Source: CAWHJN01 sp963829705 (GTDB taxonomy: Bacteria; Bacteroidota; Rhodothermia; Rhodothermales; BA12). Taken from it: a stretch of 64,000 bases of DNA. The DNA lies in the NCBI GenBank assembly GCA_963829705.1, contig CAWHJN010000005.1, positions 310,001 through 374,000 on the forward strand. Reading direction: 5' to 3'. Within the stretch, counting starts at the first letter, position 1. Each line of letters begins with the position of its first letter. Shown one piece after another: positions 50,247-63,431 of this stretch. A program made the position numbers and the translations under genes. A model generated the notes under the pieces. It saw only the letters and a program-made list of their open reading frames with translations. It was not told the DNA's origin and did no database searches.

Positions 50247-53246
50247 ATGGTGCCTCGCCTTCTGCTGTTGCTCGCGCTCTGCGTGCCTCTTTCCGCCACG
50301 GCCCAGCAGGTCGGCTGCGCGCTTGGCGACGCCGAGTCCGTTCTTGCCGCCAACGACGTCCGGGCGCGGCTCTACAACACCGGCGGGCTGTTCTGGAAGG
50401 GCAGAGGGCAACCTCTACAACGTCCCCGCCTCGCAAGATGGACGTGCCCAACGCCATCTTCGTGGCGGACCTCTGGATGGGCGGCAAGGTCGACGGCGAG
50501 ATCCGGATGGCTGCCGCGAACTACAGCGACTGGGAATTCTACCCCGGCCCGCTCGACGCCTCGGGCAATGCGCCGACGGACTGCGCGCCCTACGACCGCA
50601 TCTTCACCGTCACCACGCAGACGTTGCTGATTACGAGGCCAACGGCATCACGCGACGATCTGCGCGACTGGCCACAAGCGTGGGGCGCGCCCGTCATCGA
50701 CGGCGACGGGGACCCGGACAACTACAACCTCGCAGGCGGCGACCGGCCCGAAATCCTGGGGCACGAGACGCACTGGTGGGTGATGAACGACGTGGCCGGG
50801 CCGCACAGCAAGAACCGGCACGCCGCCGATGAACATGGAGGCGCGCGTGACCGCCTTCGGCGCGGACTCTGACTCCGACGCCATCGCCCAGACGACGTTT
50901 TACCGCTACCGCTTCTCCTACCAGGGTACCGCGCCGCTGACGGATGCCTACGTCGGCCTTTTCGTGGACTCCGACCTCGGCAACGCGACGGACGACTACG
51001 TGGGCTCGGACACGACGCTCGACATGGGCTTCACCTACAACGCCGACGACTTCGACGAAAGCTCGGACGGCTACGGCGCCGCACCGCCCGCGCTCGGCAC
51101 CGTGGTACTGCAAGGACTCGACGAGATGCACCCCGACCGCGAGATGAGCGTGTTTCTCAGCTATTTTAGTACTGTGACTCCAAACGGCAACCCGCGCAGG
51201 GGTACCACCGACTGGTACAACTACCTCCGGGGCGTCTGGCAGGACAACAAGCCGATGCTCGATTGCGGCGATAGCTACGACCCCAGCGGCCTCGCTTGTG
51301 CGGCAGCGGCCAAGCCGACGAAGTACATGTGGCCAGGCGACCCGGTGACGGGCACGTTCTGGAGCGAGCGCAACTTCGACGGCGCGGGCCACATCAACCC
51401 GTCCAACGACCGGCGCTTTCTCGATGTCCACGGGCCCGTTCACGATGCAGCCCGGCGAAACGAAAGACGTGGTCTTCGCCATCGTCTACGCGCGCGGCGC
51501 AGATCACCTCGATTCCATCACCGAACTGCGCAAAGCAGCGGTCACCGTGCGCGAGGCGTGGGCGTCTGGCTTCGAGAACGTGCCGCCGCTCACCGCGCCG
51601 AGCGCGCCCGCCGCGCTCGCTTCGCCCGCCGATGGCGCGACCGGTCAGCCCTCGCGCCTGCAATTCCGGTGGGAGACGGTCGAACACGCCCGCGTCTACG
51701 ACCTCGAACTCCACCTGGACGACGGCGAGGCCCCGCGCGACACCGTGCTGAGCTTCTTCGGAGCAACGGACGTGACGCTCGACCTCGATTCGCTCGGCAG
51801 CACCGGGCCGGGGACGGTGGTGACGTGGCGCGTGCGCGGGCGCAACGGCAGCGGAGCCGCGCCGTGGAGCGAGGCGCGCGCCTTCACGCTTTCGGGCCAG
51901 CCGCTCGTCGGGTTTAAGAAGAGCTTCGCCGACTTTCTCACCGTCGCCAACGCCGCGGCCCGCTCGACCCGCCGGAGTACGGTGCTTTCGCTTTCAACAG
52001 CAGCGGCTTCCCGCACCCGACGACGGGCGACCGTCCCGACGGCAGCCGCCAGCAGACGACGGCCGACATCTCGGGCAAAGGCTGGGGCATCTTCACCTTC
52101 GGCGACCGCAGCACGTTTGACAGCTGGGTGTCTCGCGTCGTGCGTAGCGCCGCAGCGGAAGCCCGCATCGGGCAGAACGACTTCGAGTGGCGCTTCACGG
52201 GCACCTCGATTGCCGAGCGGCCCTTCGGAGACGCCGGTGCCGCGACCATGACGGTGCCGTTCGAGTTGTGGAACGTGGGCACGAGCCCTGGACCAGAGGA
52301 CGACTTCCGGTTGATCCCGTGGATCTGCGAAGCGTCCTGCGGTGCTGGCGGCCCTGCCAACGAGGTCTTCGACATCGGCGGCGACAGCCCGCTCTCGGGC
52401 GGGGCGGACGATCCGATCTCGGACGCGGTCTACGTCTTCGAGCCGGCCGACCCGTCGCCGGGTGAAGCGGGCTACAACGCGTGGGAAGCCGAAGTGCTGG
52501 CCAACGGTGTGACCGCTGCTTCGGACGCGCTCACAGGCGGGGAGGTCTTCGGACGCCTCGTGCTCATGGCGTGGAATTTCGGCGAGATGCCCGCCGAATA
52601 CCCGCAGACGCGTCCGGAGGACGGGACCGTCTTCCGCCTCGTCACGTCGAAGGCCACGCTTACGCCGCCCGCCATTTCCGCTCCCGCCGAGGGCGCGGTG
52701 CTCGGCAAGACAGCGACCTGGCTCTACTGGCAGGAACCGCTCGACGCGCCCCAGTCCCGCATCGTCGAACTCGCGCGCGACGCCGCCTTCGCCGACGTAC
52801 TGCGCAGCGACACCGTCTCGACCGCAGGCGCGCACGCCGTCTCGTCGCTCGCGCCGGGAGAAACGTACTGGTGGCGCGTGCGACTGACGTACTCCGGCGA
52901 CCTGCTGAGTCCGTGGTCGGCAGCGCAGTCGTTCAGCGTCAGCGCGACGGCGACGGCGGTGGATGCCGGTGCCGCGCTGCCGCTCGCGCTCACGCTCGAC
53001 GCGCCGTGGCCCAACCCCGCCCGCGACCGCGCCACGGTGCGCTTCGGGCTGCCTGCCGCGAGCGAGGTGCGCGTGGCGCTCTACGACGTGCTCGGGCGCG
53101 AAGTGCAGCGCCTCGCAGATGGCGCGGTGGCGGCAGGCTGGCACGAGGTGCGTCTCGAAACGTCGTCGCTGGCGTCGGGTGTGTACCTGGTGCGCGTGGT
53201 GTCGGAAGGGAGGCAGCAGACGCGCGCCGTCGTCATCGCGCGGTGA
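50247..53246 (+). pseudogene. T9SS-exported surface protein C, multiply frameshifted
   Basis: Same architecture as A. Start MVPRLLLLLALCVPLSATAQ at 50247. By comparison with A and B, coding sense jumps frame about seven times: +1 near 50400, +1 near 50440, -1 near 50618, +1 near 50653, +1 near 50817, +1 near 51420 and -1 near 51955 (a missing A: AACGCC-GCGGCC where A has AACGCCAGCGGCC). Long stretches stay open between, for example MNMEARVTAFGADSDSDAIA to RRFL (50829-51422), then STGPFTMQPGETKDVVFAIV onward, and 52128-53246 ending in the T9SS domain shared with A. With so many breaks no full-length product can form, unless most are assembly errors in a repeat. Confidence 0.75.
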
Positions 53247-53248
53247 CG
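52911..53248 (+). repeat. Direct repeat: 3' end shared with paralog A
   Basis: Partner of 47737-48074. Same 338-bp length, ~95% identical, while the preceding halves of the two genes are clearly more diverged, which suggests gene conversion or a module swap. Confidence 0.8.
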
Positions 53249-53249
53249 T

Positions 53250-53699
53250 TCAGCGGCCCGTCGAGCCGAAGCCGCCCGCGCCGCGTTCGGTTTCGTCGAG
53301 GTTGTCGGCGATCTGCCATTCCACCCGCTCGTGCCGTGCCACGACGAGTTGCGCGATGCGCTCGCCGCGTTCGATGGTGAACGGCTCGTTGGACAGGTTG
53401 ACGAGAATCACTTTCACCTCGCCCCGGTAGTCCGCGTCGATGGTGCCTGGACTGTTGAGCACCGTCACGCCGTGCTTGGCCGCCAGTCCGCTGCGGGGAC
53501 GCACCTGCCCTTCCGTGGCGGGCGGCAGCGCGATGCGCAGGCCCGTCGGCACGAGGGCGCGTTCGAGCGGCGCGAGCGTGAGGGGCGCGTCCTCGGCCAG
53601 CGCGGCGTGCAGATCCATCCCCGCGCTCAGGTCGGTTTTGTAAGCGGGCAGGTCGAGGCCCGCGGCGTGCGGGAGCGGGGAAATCGAAACGTGGAGCAT
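53250..53699 (-). CDS. dut: dUTP diphosphatase
   Basis: 149 residues from the ATG at 53699 (MLHVSISPLPHAAGLDLPAY). It hydrolyses dUTP to dUMP and pyrophosphate, keeping uracil out of DNA and feeding thymidylate synthesis; a homotrimer. All five trimeric dUTPase motifs are present: SAGMDLHAALAED, RPRSGLAAKHGV, NSPGTIDADYRGEVKVILVN, IERGERIAQLVV and RGAGGFGSTGR. The end overlaps, tail to tail, the end of paralog C. Transcribed from the POT carrier side but separated by a terminator. Confidence 0.95.
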   Translation of the reverse strand: MLHVSISPLPHAAGLDLPAYKTDLSAGMDLHAALAEDAPLTLAPLERALVPTGLRIALPPATEGQVRPRSGLAAKHGVTVLNSPGTIDADYRGEVKVILVNLSNEPFTIERGERIAQLVVARHERVEWQIADNLDETERGAGGFGSTGR

Positions 53700-53719
53700 G
53701 AAAACCGTGGAGGAGGGGA

Positions 53720-53759
53720 AAAGAAGCGGCGGGTGCCGGAGACTGTCCAGCACCCGCCG
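53720..53759 (-). terminator. Terminator between the POT carrier and dut
   Basis: Perfect 10-bp arms CGGCGGGTGC/GCACCCGCCG around 13 bases; on the minus strand CTTCTTTTCC follows. It lies 22 bp after the POT stop and overlaps the dut promoter region. Confidence 0.75.
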
Positions 53760-53780
53760 TAGAAAGCAGGAGAGGCGCGT

Positions 53781-55373
53781 TTAATGCACGCCGCCCATGA
53801 GGTTGCGGATGGGTTTGCTGAAGAGCGCCAGCACCAGCCCGGCGGCGGCGCTGATGGCGAAGACGGACCAGAAGATGGCCGGCAGGCTGAACGACTCGAA
53901 CAAACGCGCCACCTGCCCGCCGATGAAGTTTCCCAGCGCCACCGACATGAACCACACGCCCATCATCTGCGCGACGGCGCGGTGCGGTGCCAGCTTCGTG
54001 ACGGTGCTCAACCCCACGGGGCTCAGGCACAACTCGCCGATGGTGTGGACGAAGTACACGACCACGAGCCACAGCGGGCTCACACGCGCGCCCTCCGGCC
54101 CCGACACCATCGCCGCGAAGGCCAGGATGGCGAAGCCGAGGCCCACGAAAATCAGCCCGAGGGCGAACTTCATCGGGCTCGACGGCTCCTTGCCGCGCTT
54201 GCTCAACCACACCCACAGCCACGCGAAAACGCCCGCCATCGCCATGATCCACACCGAGTTGACCGACTGGAACCAGCTCGACGGGAATTCGAAGCCGAAG
54301 ATGCTGTTGCGCGTAAAGCGGTCGGCGAACAGGTTGAGCGTCGAGCCCGCCTGCTCGAAGGCCGACCAGAACAGCGCCGACGCGATGAAGAGCAGCCCGA
54401 TCACGTACAGCCGCTTGCGCTCGACGGGCGACCAGTCGCTGCGCGAGAACAGGTAGGCGAAGTACACGATGGGCAACAGCAGCACGAGCGCCGACCCCGC
54501 CGTCGTGATCTGCAGGATGCCTGCGTTGTGGAGCAGCACGAAGATCCCGAGCACCACGACGATGCCCAGCCCTGCCTTGAGGGCCAGGCTGCGCGCCGCC
54601 GAGAAGTCGGCGGGCGTCGAGCTGCCCGTGGGCTCTTTGCCTGCCGCGCCCAGGAATTTGTTGGTGAACAGGTACTGGATCAGGCCGAGGCCCATGCCCA
54701 CCGCCGCCGCGCCGAAGCCCCAGTGCCACGCATTGTTGGGGTCCCAGCCGCGCGCACCCAGCCACGCCCGGAAGCCGTCGTCTTGTGCCAGGAAGCCGCA
54801 CACCAGCGGTGCCACGAACGCTCCGATGTTGATGCCCATGTAGAAAATCGAGAAGCCCGCATCGCGCCGCGCCGGCTGATCCTCGGGGTAGAGCTCGCCC
54901 ACGATGGTGCTGATGTTGGGCTTGAGCAGGCCCGTGCCCAGCACCACGAGCACCAGTCCGCCGTAGAAGAACGCCAGCCCGTGAAACATGAGGCTGATGT
55001 GCCCCAGCATGATGATGACGCCGCCCGTGAACACCGCGTTGCGCTGCCCGATGAGGCGGTCGGCGAGCCAGCCGCCGGGCAGCGCCATCAGGTAGACGAA
55101 CGCGGTGTAGAGTCCGTAGATGATGCCCGCCCGCGCCACGTCGAAGCCCAGCCCGCCCACGGCCACGGGGGCCGTCATGAACAGGATGAGCAGCGCCCGC
55201 ATCCCGTAGTACGAGAAACGCTCCCACATCTCGGTGAAGAACAGCGTCGCCAGTCCCTTCGGGTGCCCGAAAAAGCCGCGCTGGTCGGGCGGAGGAACGG
55301 CGGCCATCGTGCCGCCCTGCGCGGCCGCTGCGGCCAGCGGACTCGAAAACTCGGAAGCGGGATCTTTGGGCAT
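53781..55373 (-). CDS. Proton-dependent oligopeptide (POT/PTR2) transporter
   Basis: 530 residues from the ATG at 55373 (MPKDPASEFSSPLAAAAAQG). Inner-membrane proton-coupled symporter of di- and tripeptides. The ExxERxxYYG proton/peptide motif is present (FFTEMWERFSYYGMRALLIL), as is the POT signature GLLKPNISTIVGELYP and FSIFYMGINIGAFVAPLVCG. About 12-14 membrane segments are visible. LFWSAFEQAGSTLNLFADR is the conserved TM7 region and HTIGELCLSPVGLSTVTKLA the TM10 region. The terminal segments ALGNFIGGQVARLF and AGLVLALFSKPIRNLMGG complete the fold. It matches a lifestyle of protein degradation, in keeping with the exported S15 peptidase. Confidence 0.93.
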   Translation of the reverse strand: MPKDPASEFSSPLAAAAAQGGTMAAVPPPDQRGFFGHPKGLATLFFTEMWERFSYYGMRALLILFMTAPVAVGGLGFDVARAGIIYGLYTAFVYLMALPGGWLADRLIGQRNAVFTGGVIIMLGHISLMFHGLAFFYGGLVLVVLGTGLLKPNISTIVGELYPEDQPARRDAGFSIFYMGINIGAFVAPLVCGFLAQDDGFRAWLGARGWDPNNAWHWGFGAAAVGMGLGLIQYLFTNKFLGAAGKEPTGSSTPADFSAARSLALKAGLGIVVVLGIFVLLHNAGILQITTAGSALVLLLPIVYFAYLFSRSDWSPVERKRLYVIGLLFIASALFWSAFEQAGSTLNLFADRFTRNSIFGFEFPSSWFQSVNSVWIMAMAGVFAWLWVWLSKRGKEPSSPMKFALGLIFVGLGFAILAFAAMVSGPEGARVSPLWLVVVYFVHTIGELCLSPVGLSTVTKLAPHRAVAQMMGVWFMSVALGNFIGGQVARLFESFSLPAIFWSVFAISAAAGLVLALFSKPIRNLMGGVH

Positions 55374-55566
55374 CGAGAAAGGGGGTGGAAGAAAAGGATC
55401 GGGCGGAAGATAGCGAATGGTCAATCGGGCAATGTGCCAATGCGCCGGGGCCCGAGACCGGATCGAGGGTTCGGACTGCCCGTCGGAGCGCGAAACGCAT
55501 CCGGCCCGCGCAGCGGCGGACGAGGCCCGCGCTGTACTTTGTCGGCACGTCGCCCATCCGATCGCC

Positions 55567-56466
55567 ATGCTCCGCTCCCTCTCGCGCCTCGCTTCCGTCG
55601 TGCCTCTTGTGGCACTTTGCTCTCTCGGCGCCTGCACGGCCACGGCCCAGCAACCCGCACCTGCCGAGGCGACTCCGGAGGCGCGGTGGCGGACGGTCGA
55701 TCCCGAAAACCTGCTCCTCCTCCACCTGCCCACAGGCGACGTGCTGGTGGAACTGGCCCCGCAATTCGCGCCCGCGCACGTGGCGCAGATGCAGCGGCTC
55801 GTGCGCGACGGCTTCTACGGCGACCGCGCCGCCTTCTACCGCGTCATCGACAACTTCGTGGCGCAGGGCGGCGTGCCCGAGGACGTGGACTCGACAGATG
55901 CGCCGACGCTGGCTGCCGAGTTCGAGCGACCCCTCGATGCGCTGGCCTTCGTGCCCAACGACAGCCCCGACCTGTACGCGCCGCGGACGGGGCACATCGA
56001 CGGGTTCGCCGTGGGGGTCGATCCGCAGGCGCAAACCGTGTGGCCGCTGCACTGCTACGGAGCCGTGGCGATGGCGCGCAGCGCGGATCCGAACTCGGGA
56101 TCGAGCCACTTCTACATCATCATCGGGCGCGACCAGCGCTACCTCGACCGCAACCTGACCGTGTTCGGGCGCGTGGTGGCGGGGATGCCGCACGTGCAGG
56201 CGGTGCACCGCGCCGACCCTTCCGTGGCGAGCGGGCGTATCGAAGATCCTGCCGAGCGCACGCCCATCCTCGGCTTCGACCTCGCCGCCGACCTGCCCGA
56301 GGCCGATCGGCCGCAGGTCGAGGTAATGGACCCGCAGAGTCCGGCCTTCGAGGCCGCCAAAGCGCGCAAGTTCTACCGCGACAGCGACTTCTTCGCCCGC
56401 AAGCCCGCCGCTGTCGAAGCGTGCGCCGTGCCTGGCCCGGTGCGCGTGACGTGGCCCGGCAGGTAG
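55567..56466 (+). CDS. Cyclophilin-type peptidyl-prolyl isomerase lipoprotein
   Basis: 299 residues from the ATG at 55567. Lipoprotein signal MLRSLSRLASVVPLVALCSL with lipobox SLGAC. Cyclophilin domain (~45-225): LLHLPTGDVLVELAPQFAPA, GDRAAFYRVIDNFVAQGGVP (the F-x-R-V-I core), then NSGSSHFYIIIGRDQRYLDR and LTVFGRVVAGMPHVQAV. The usual active-site segments are shortened relative to CypA. The C-terminal ~70 residues are outside the family. Periplasmic folding of secreted proteins is the likely task. Confidence 0.9.
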   Translation: MLRSLSRLASVVPLVALCSLGACTATAQQPAPAEATPEARWRTVDPENLLLLHLPTGDVLVELAPQFAPAHVAQMQRLVRDGFYGDRAAFYRVIDNFVAQGGVPEDVDSTDAPTLAAEFERPLDALAFVPNDSPDLYAPRTGHIDGFAVGVDPQAQTVWPLHCYGAVAMARSADPNSGSSHFYIIIGRDQRYLDRNLTVFGRVVAGMPHVQAVHRADPSVASGRIEDPAERTPILGFDLAADLPEADRPQVEVMDPQSPAFEAAKARKFYRDSDFFARKPAAVEACAVPGPVRVTWPGR

Positions 56467-56468
56467 GT

Positions 56469-57566
56469 TTACACGTTGAAGCGGAACAGCATCACATCGC
56501 CGTCCTGCACGGTGTAGTCGCGGCCTTCGGAGCGCATCGCCCCGGCTTCGCGCGCGGCGGGTTCGGACTCGTAGCGGTCGTAGTCGGCGTACTTGATCGT
56601 CTCGGCACGGATGAAGCCCTTCTCGAAGTCGGTGTGGATGACGCCCGCGGCCTGCGGCGCTTTCGTGCCCCGGCGGATCTGCCACGCCCGCGCCTCTTTC
56701 GGCCCGACGGTGAAGTAGGTGATGAGGCCGAGCAGCTCGTAGACGCCGCGCACGAGGCGATCCAGACCCGGCTCTTCCAGTCCCATTTCGTCGAGAAACA
56801 GCGCCCGCTCGTCTTCTTCGAGTTCGGCGATCTGCGCTTCGAGTTCGGCGCACACGACCGTCACGCCCGAGCCTTCTTTCTCGGCGATGCCGCGCACCAC
56901 ATCCACGAAGGCGTTGCCGTCGGGCAGGTCGCGTTCGGCGACGTTGGCGGCGTAGAGGATGGGCTTGCCAGTGAGCAGGAACACGTTTTTCAGCCACGCG
57001 GCTTCTTCGTCGGTCTGCGTCTCGAACGACCGCGCAGGCTGCCCGTCACCGAGGTGGTCGCGCAGGCGCTCGTAGAACGCCATCTCCTCTTTCGCCTTCT
57101 TGTCGCCCGTCTTGCTCGCCTTCGCCTGCCGCTCGACGCGCTTCTCGATGGTTTCGAGGTCTTTGAGCAACAGTTCGGTGTCGATGATCTCGATGTCGCG
57201 CGCGGGATCGACCGACCCGGCGACGTGGACGATGTTCTCGTCGTCGAAGCACCGGACGACGTGCAGGATGGCGTCGACCTCGCGGATGTGGGCGAGAAAC
57301 TGGTTGCCGAGCCCTTCGCCCTTCGACGCGCCCGCGACGAGCCCGGCGATGTCGACGAATTCGACCGTGGCGGGGAGCGTCTGCTTGCTGCTCGCCAGGC
57401 TGGCGAGGCGGTGGAGGCGTGCGTCCGGCACCGGCACGACGCCCACGTTGGGCTCGATGGTGCAGAACGGGTAGTTGGCCATCTCGGCCCCGGCGCTCGA
57501 AAGCGCGTTGAAAAGGGTCGATTTGCCCACGTTGGGCAGGCCGACGATGCCGCAGCGGAGTGCCAT
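56469..57566 (-). CDS. ychF: Redox-regulated ATPase YchF (Obg-like)
   Basis: 365 residues, normal. P-loop GLPNVGKSTLFNALSSAG at the N-terminus, switch regions with FVDIAGLVAGASKGEGLGNQ, and NVAE (ILYAANVAERDLP) in place of NKxD, the change that gives ATP preference. The coiled-coil insertion and C-terminal TGS domain have LGLITYFTVGPKEARAWQIR and KGFIRAETIKYADY with the closing VQDGDVMLFRFNV. It binds ribosomes and modulates stress responses. It ends two bases from the convergent cyclophilin gene. Confidence 0.97.
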   Translation of the reverse strand: MALRCGIVGLPNVGKSTLFNALSSAGAEMANYPFCTIEPNVGVVPVPDARLHRLASLASSKQTLPATVEFVDIAGLVAGASKGEGLGNQFLAHIREVDAILHVVRCFDDENIVHVAGSVDPARDIEIIDTELLLKDLETIEKRVERQAKASKTGDKKAKEEMAFYERLRDHLGDGQPARSFETQTDEEAAWLKNVFLLTGKPILYAANVAERDLPDGNAFVDVVRGIAEKEGSGVTVVCAELEAQIAELEEDERALFLDEMGLEEPGLDRLVRGVYELLGLITYFTVGPKEARAWQIRRGTKAPQAAGVIHTDFEKGFIRAETIKYADYDRYESEPAAREAGAMRSEGRDYTVQDGDVMLFRFNV

Positions 57567-57643
57567 CGTGCGTATGTTTAAAGCCTATGGAGGTGCGTTG
57601 TCGAGGGCGCACCTATCGTCCCTCAAAGTGCCTTGTTCCACGT

Positions 57644-58141
57644 ATGCGCCGTCTCCACGCGCTCCTCATTGCGCTCGCGCTCGCCGCGTCCGCCGCCGCG
57701 CAGACGCCCGAGACGGACGGCACGCTGCAACTGGGCGTGGGCATCCTGCCGGGGTTGGGCGCGCAGGTAGGCTACCTCCGCCCCGGCCCTTTCCTCGTCA
57801 CCGAGGGGATGCTGTTTGTCGATGGCGTGCCGGGCTTTCTGGGCGGCGAGGGCAACGTGCAGGTGTCGCTGGGCGCGGGCGCGGCGGTCCGCACGCTGGG
57901 CGTGGCGCGGCTCTTCAGCGAGGAGCGCTTCCAGGGCTACGACGTGGACTTCGGCGCGCGCTTCGGCCCTGCCCTCACCTTCCGCACGACGGAGACGCGG
58001 GCAGAGAAAAACCAGCGGTTCAGCCTGTTTTTCGATCCCTACCTGCGCTTCGTCTCGCGCTTCAACAGCCGCTTCGTCGTCTTCGCCGAGGCCGGAGCAC
58101 AACGCCCGCTCGTGCGCGGCGGTCTGTGGGTGACGTGGTGA
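57644..58141 (+). CDS. Exported protein, probable small outer-membrane barrel
   Basis: 165 residues from the ATG at 57644, with a signal peptide (MRRLHALLIALALAASAAAQ). The mature part alternates hydrophobic and polar residues in strands with glycine turns: TLQLGVGILPGLGAQVGYLR, GEGNVQVSLGAGAAVRTLGV, DVDFGARFGPALTFRTTETR, FSLFFDPYLRFVSRFNSRFV. It ends in an aromatic residue (RGGLWVTW), as outer-membrane barrels do. No family is recognised. Divergent from ychF. Confidence 0.65.
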   Translation: MRRLHALLIALALAASAAAQTPETDGTLQLGVGILPGLGAQVGYLRPGPFLVTEGMLFVDGVPGFLGGEGNVQVSLGAGAAVRTLGVARLFSEERFQGYDVDFGARFGPALTFRTTETRAEKNQRFSLFFDPYLRFVSRFNSRFVVFAEAGAQRPLVRGGLWVTW

Positions 58142-58181
58142 GGTCTGGCAGGGGGCACCTCGTACCGGACCCCACTACCAT

Positions 58182-59288
58182 CTACTTCAGCAGCAGCGCG
58201 CGGCGGGTGGTGACGAATCCTTCGCCCTCGATCCGGACGAAATACACGCCGCTCGGCAGGGCCTGCCCGTCGAGGATGACGGGGACCTCGCGGGCGGCCT
58301 CGGCGAATCCGGCGAAGAGCGTCTGCACGTGGCGTCCGGTGGCGTCGAAAAGGTCGGCGCGGACGGGCTGGGCACGCGCGACGGTGAAGCGCAGGCTCGC
58401 CTGAGCGGCGAACGGGCTGGGCGCGACGGGCGTGACGGCGTACGGCGCGGAGGCGAGATCCACAGACACTTCGACCTCAGCCGAATACGCCACCGTGCCG
58501 TCGAAATCGATCTGTTTGAGGCGGAAGCGGTGGGTGCCCGCAGCCAACCCGGCGGCCTGAAACTGGTAGCGCGTACGCTCGAGAGTGGTGCCGTGGCCGG
58601 GCACGAACTCCAGCGCCTGCCAGTCGGCGCCGGTGTGCCGATGCACTTCGAAGCCCGCGTTGTTGGTTTCGCTCGCCGTTTCCCACCGCAGCAGCACCTC
58701 CGCGCCGTCGGAGACGGCGGAGAACGCCGTCAACTCCACCGGCAGCGACGACGGGCCAACGACGAGGTCGTCGATGTCGAGGTCGAGTAGGCGGCCACGT
58801 GACGCGCGGTCGCGGAAGCGCACCTCGTCCACCGTCCATCCGGTGAACGTGAGGGTGCCAAACCACTGCCCGACGTACGAGGCCCCGCCATCCGACGAGT
58901 TCTGGTCGAAGTCAAGCGAGGCCGTGTAGCGCTCGACGCCGTCGCGGTAGCCGACGACATCGACGAGGTTTTCGCCCACCCCTCGGGAAATGGCCAGCGT
59001 GCCGAGGTCGAAGTCGGTGCCGTCGGTAGAGGCAAACCGGACTTCGGTCACGGCTACCGTGAACGTCGCGTCCCAGCGCAGCGCGCGGTCACCGCCTCCG
59101 GCGAGGTCGCCGTCGGTGACGATGCCCACGTTGGCGCTGCCGTTGGCAGAGAAGGTGAAGTCGCCGTAGGTGGCCGACGATGCATTCGAAAGGCCCACCG
59201 CCCGCGCGTCGAACGTTTCGCTGGCAGGCTGCGCGGCGGTGGGGAGTACGAACAGGGCGAGCAGCAGGAGGGTGTAGAAAGCGCGCAT
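58182..59288 (-). CDS. T9SS-exported protein of unknown function
   Basis: 368 residues from the ATG at 59288. Signal peptide MRAFYTLLLLALFVLPTAAQ. Residues ~22-185 form a beta-sandwich (PEP-CTERM/lectin-like: FTFSANGSANVGIVTDGDLA, LDLDIDDLVVGPSSLPVEL). ELTAFSAVSDGAEVLLRWET then SETNNAGFEVHRH, an Fn3-like linker very common before Bacteroidota sorting tails, comes next. The end is a diverged T9SS domain (VRADLFDATGRHVQTLFAG, LPSGVYFVRIEGEGFVTTRR). Function unknown; surface or secreted location is likely. Confidence 0.8.
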   Translation of the reverse strand: MRAFYTLLLLALFVLPTAAQPASETFDARAVGLSNASSATYGDFTFSANGSANVGIVTDGDLAGGGDRALRWDATFTVAVTEVRFASTDGTDFDLGTLAISRGVGENLVDVVGYRDGVERYTASLDFDQNSSDGGASYVGQWFGTLTFTGWTVDEVRFRDRASRGRLLDLDIDDLVVGPSSLPVELTAFSAVSDGAEVLLRWETASETNNAGFEVHRHTGADWQALEFVPGHGTTLERTRYQFQAAGLAAGTHRFRLKQIDFDGTVAYSAEVEVSVDLASAPYAVTPVAPSPFAAQASLRFTVARAQPVRADLFDATGRHVQTLFAGFAEAAREVPVILDGQALPSGVYFVRIEGEGFVTTRRALLLK

Positions 59289-59414
59289 GAGGGACAAGGG
59301 AAAGCAGGCAGGAGGAGCAATGGAAGAGAGCAGGGTATCGAACAGGCAGCGCTGAACTAAAGCCTGACGGGTGTTTTTCGGCCGCTTCTCGGCGGGTCAA
59401 AGAACCGGCACGTC

Positions 59415-59443
59415 TTGCGCGTCGCGCGTCGGTGGTGTATATC
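59415..59443 (+). promoter_or_regulatory. Putative promoter of the lipase-CHAT gene
   Basis: TTGCGC, exactly 17 bases, TATATC, ending 82 bp before the ATG at 59526. The TTGC-C -35 resembles those proposed before T9SS proteins A and B. Confidence 0.35.
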
Positions 59444-59525
59444 GTGAAGTGCGCGGAGGCGCAACGAAGTCTGTAGTCAAAACCGCCCCGCAACTGGTTT
59501 TTCTACCCCTTTTTCTGCACGCATC

Positions 59526-63371
<3,846 letters not shown>

Positions 63372-63385
63372 TAACCCAGAACGCA

Positions 63386-63425
63386 GAGGGTGGAAGGGGG
63401 CGTCTGCCTGCCCCTCTCCACCCTC
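63386..63425. terminator. Terminator between the lipase-CHAT and MBL genes
   Basis: GAGGGTGGAAGGGG pairs with CCCCTCTCCACCCTC (one bulge) around the loop, 15 bp after the CHAT stop and seven bases from the end of the convergent MBL gene. Confidence 0.7.
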
Positions 63426-63431
63426 CTTCGG

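Noticed and set aside
53233..57581. Two >1250-codon open frames, one on each strand
   Set aside because: Both are by-products of GC-rich codon bias across dut, the POT carrier, cyclophilin and ychF, all of which have intact family motifs in other frames.
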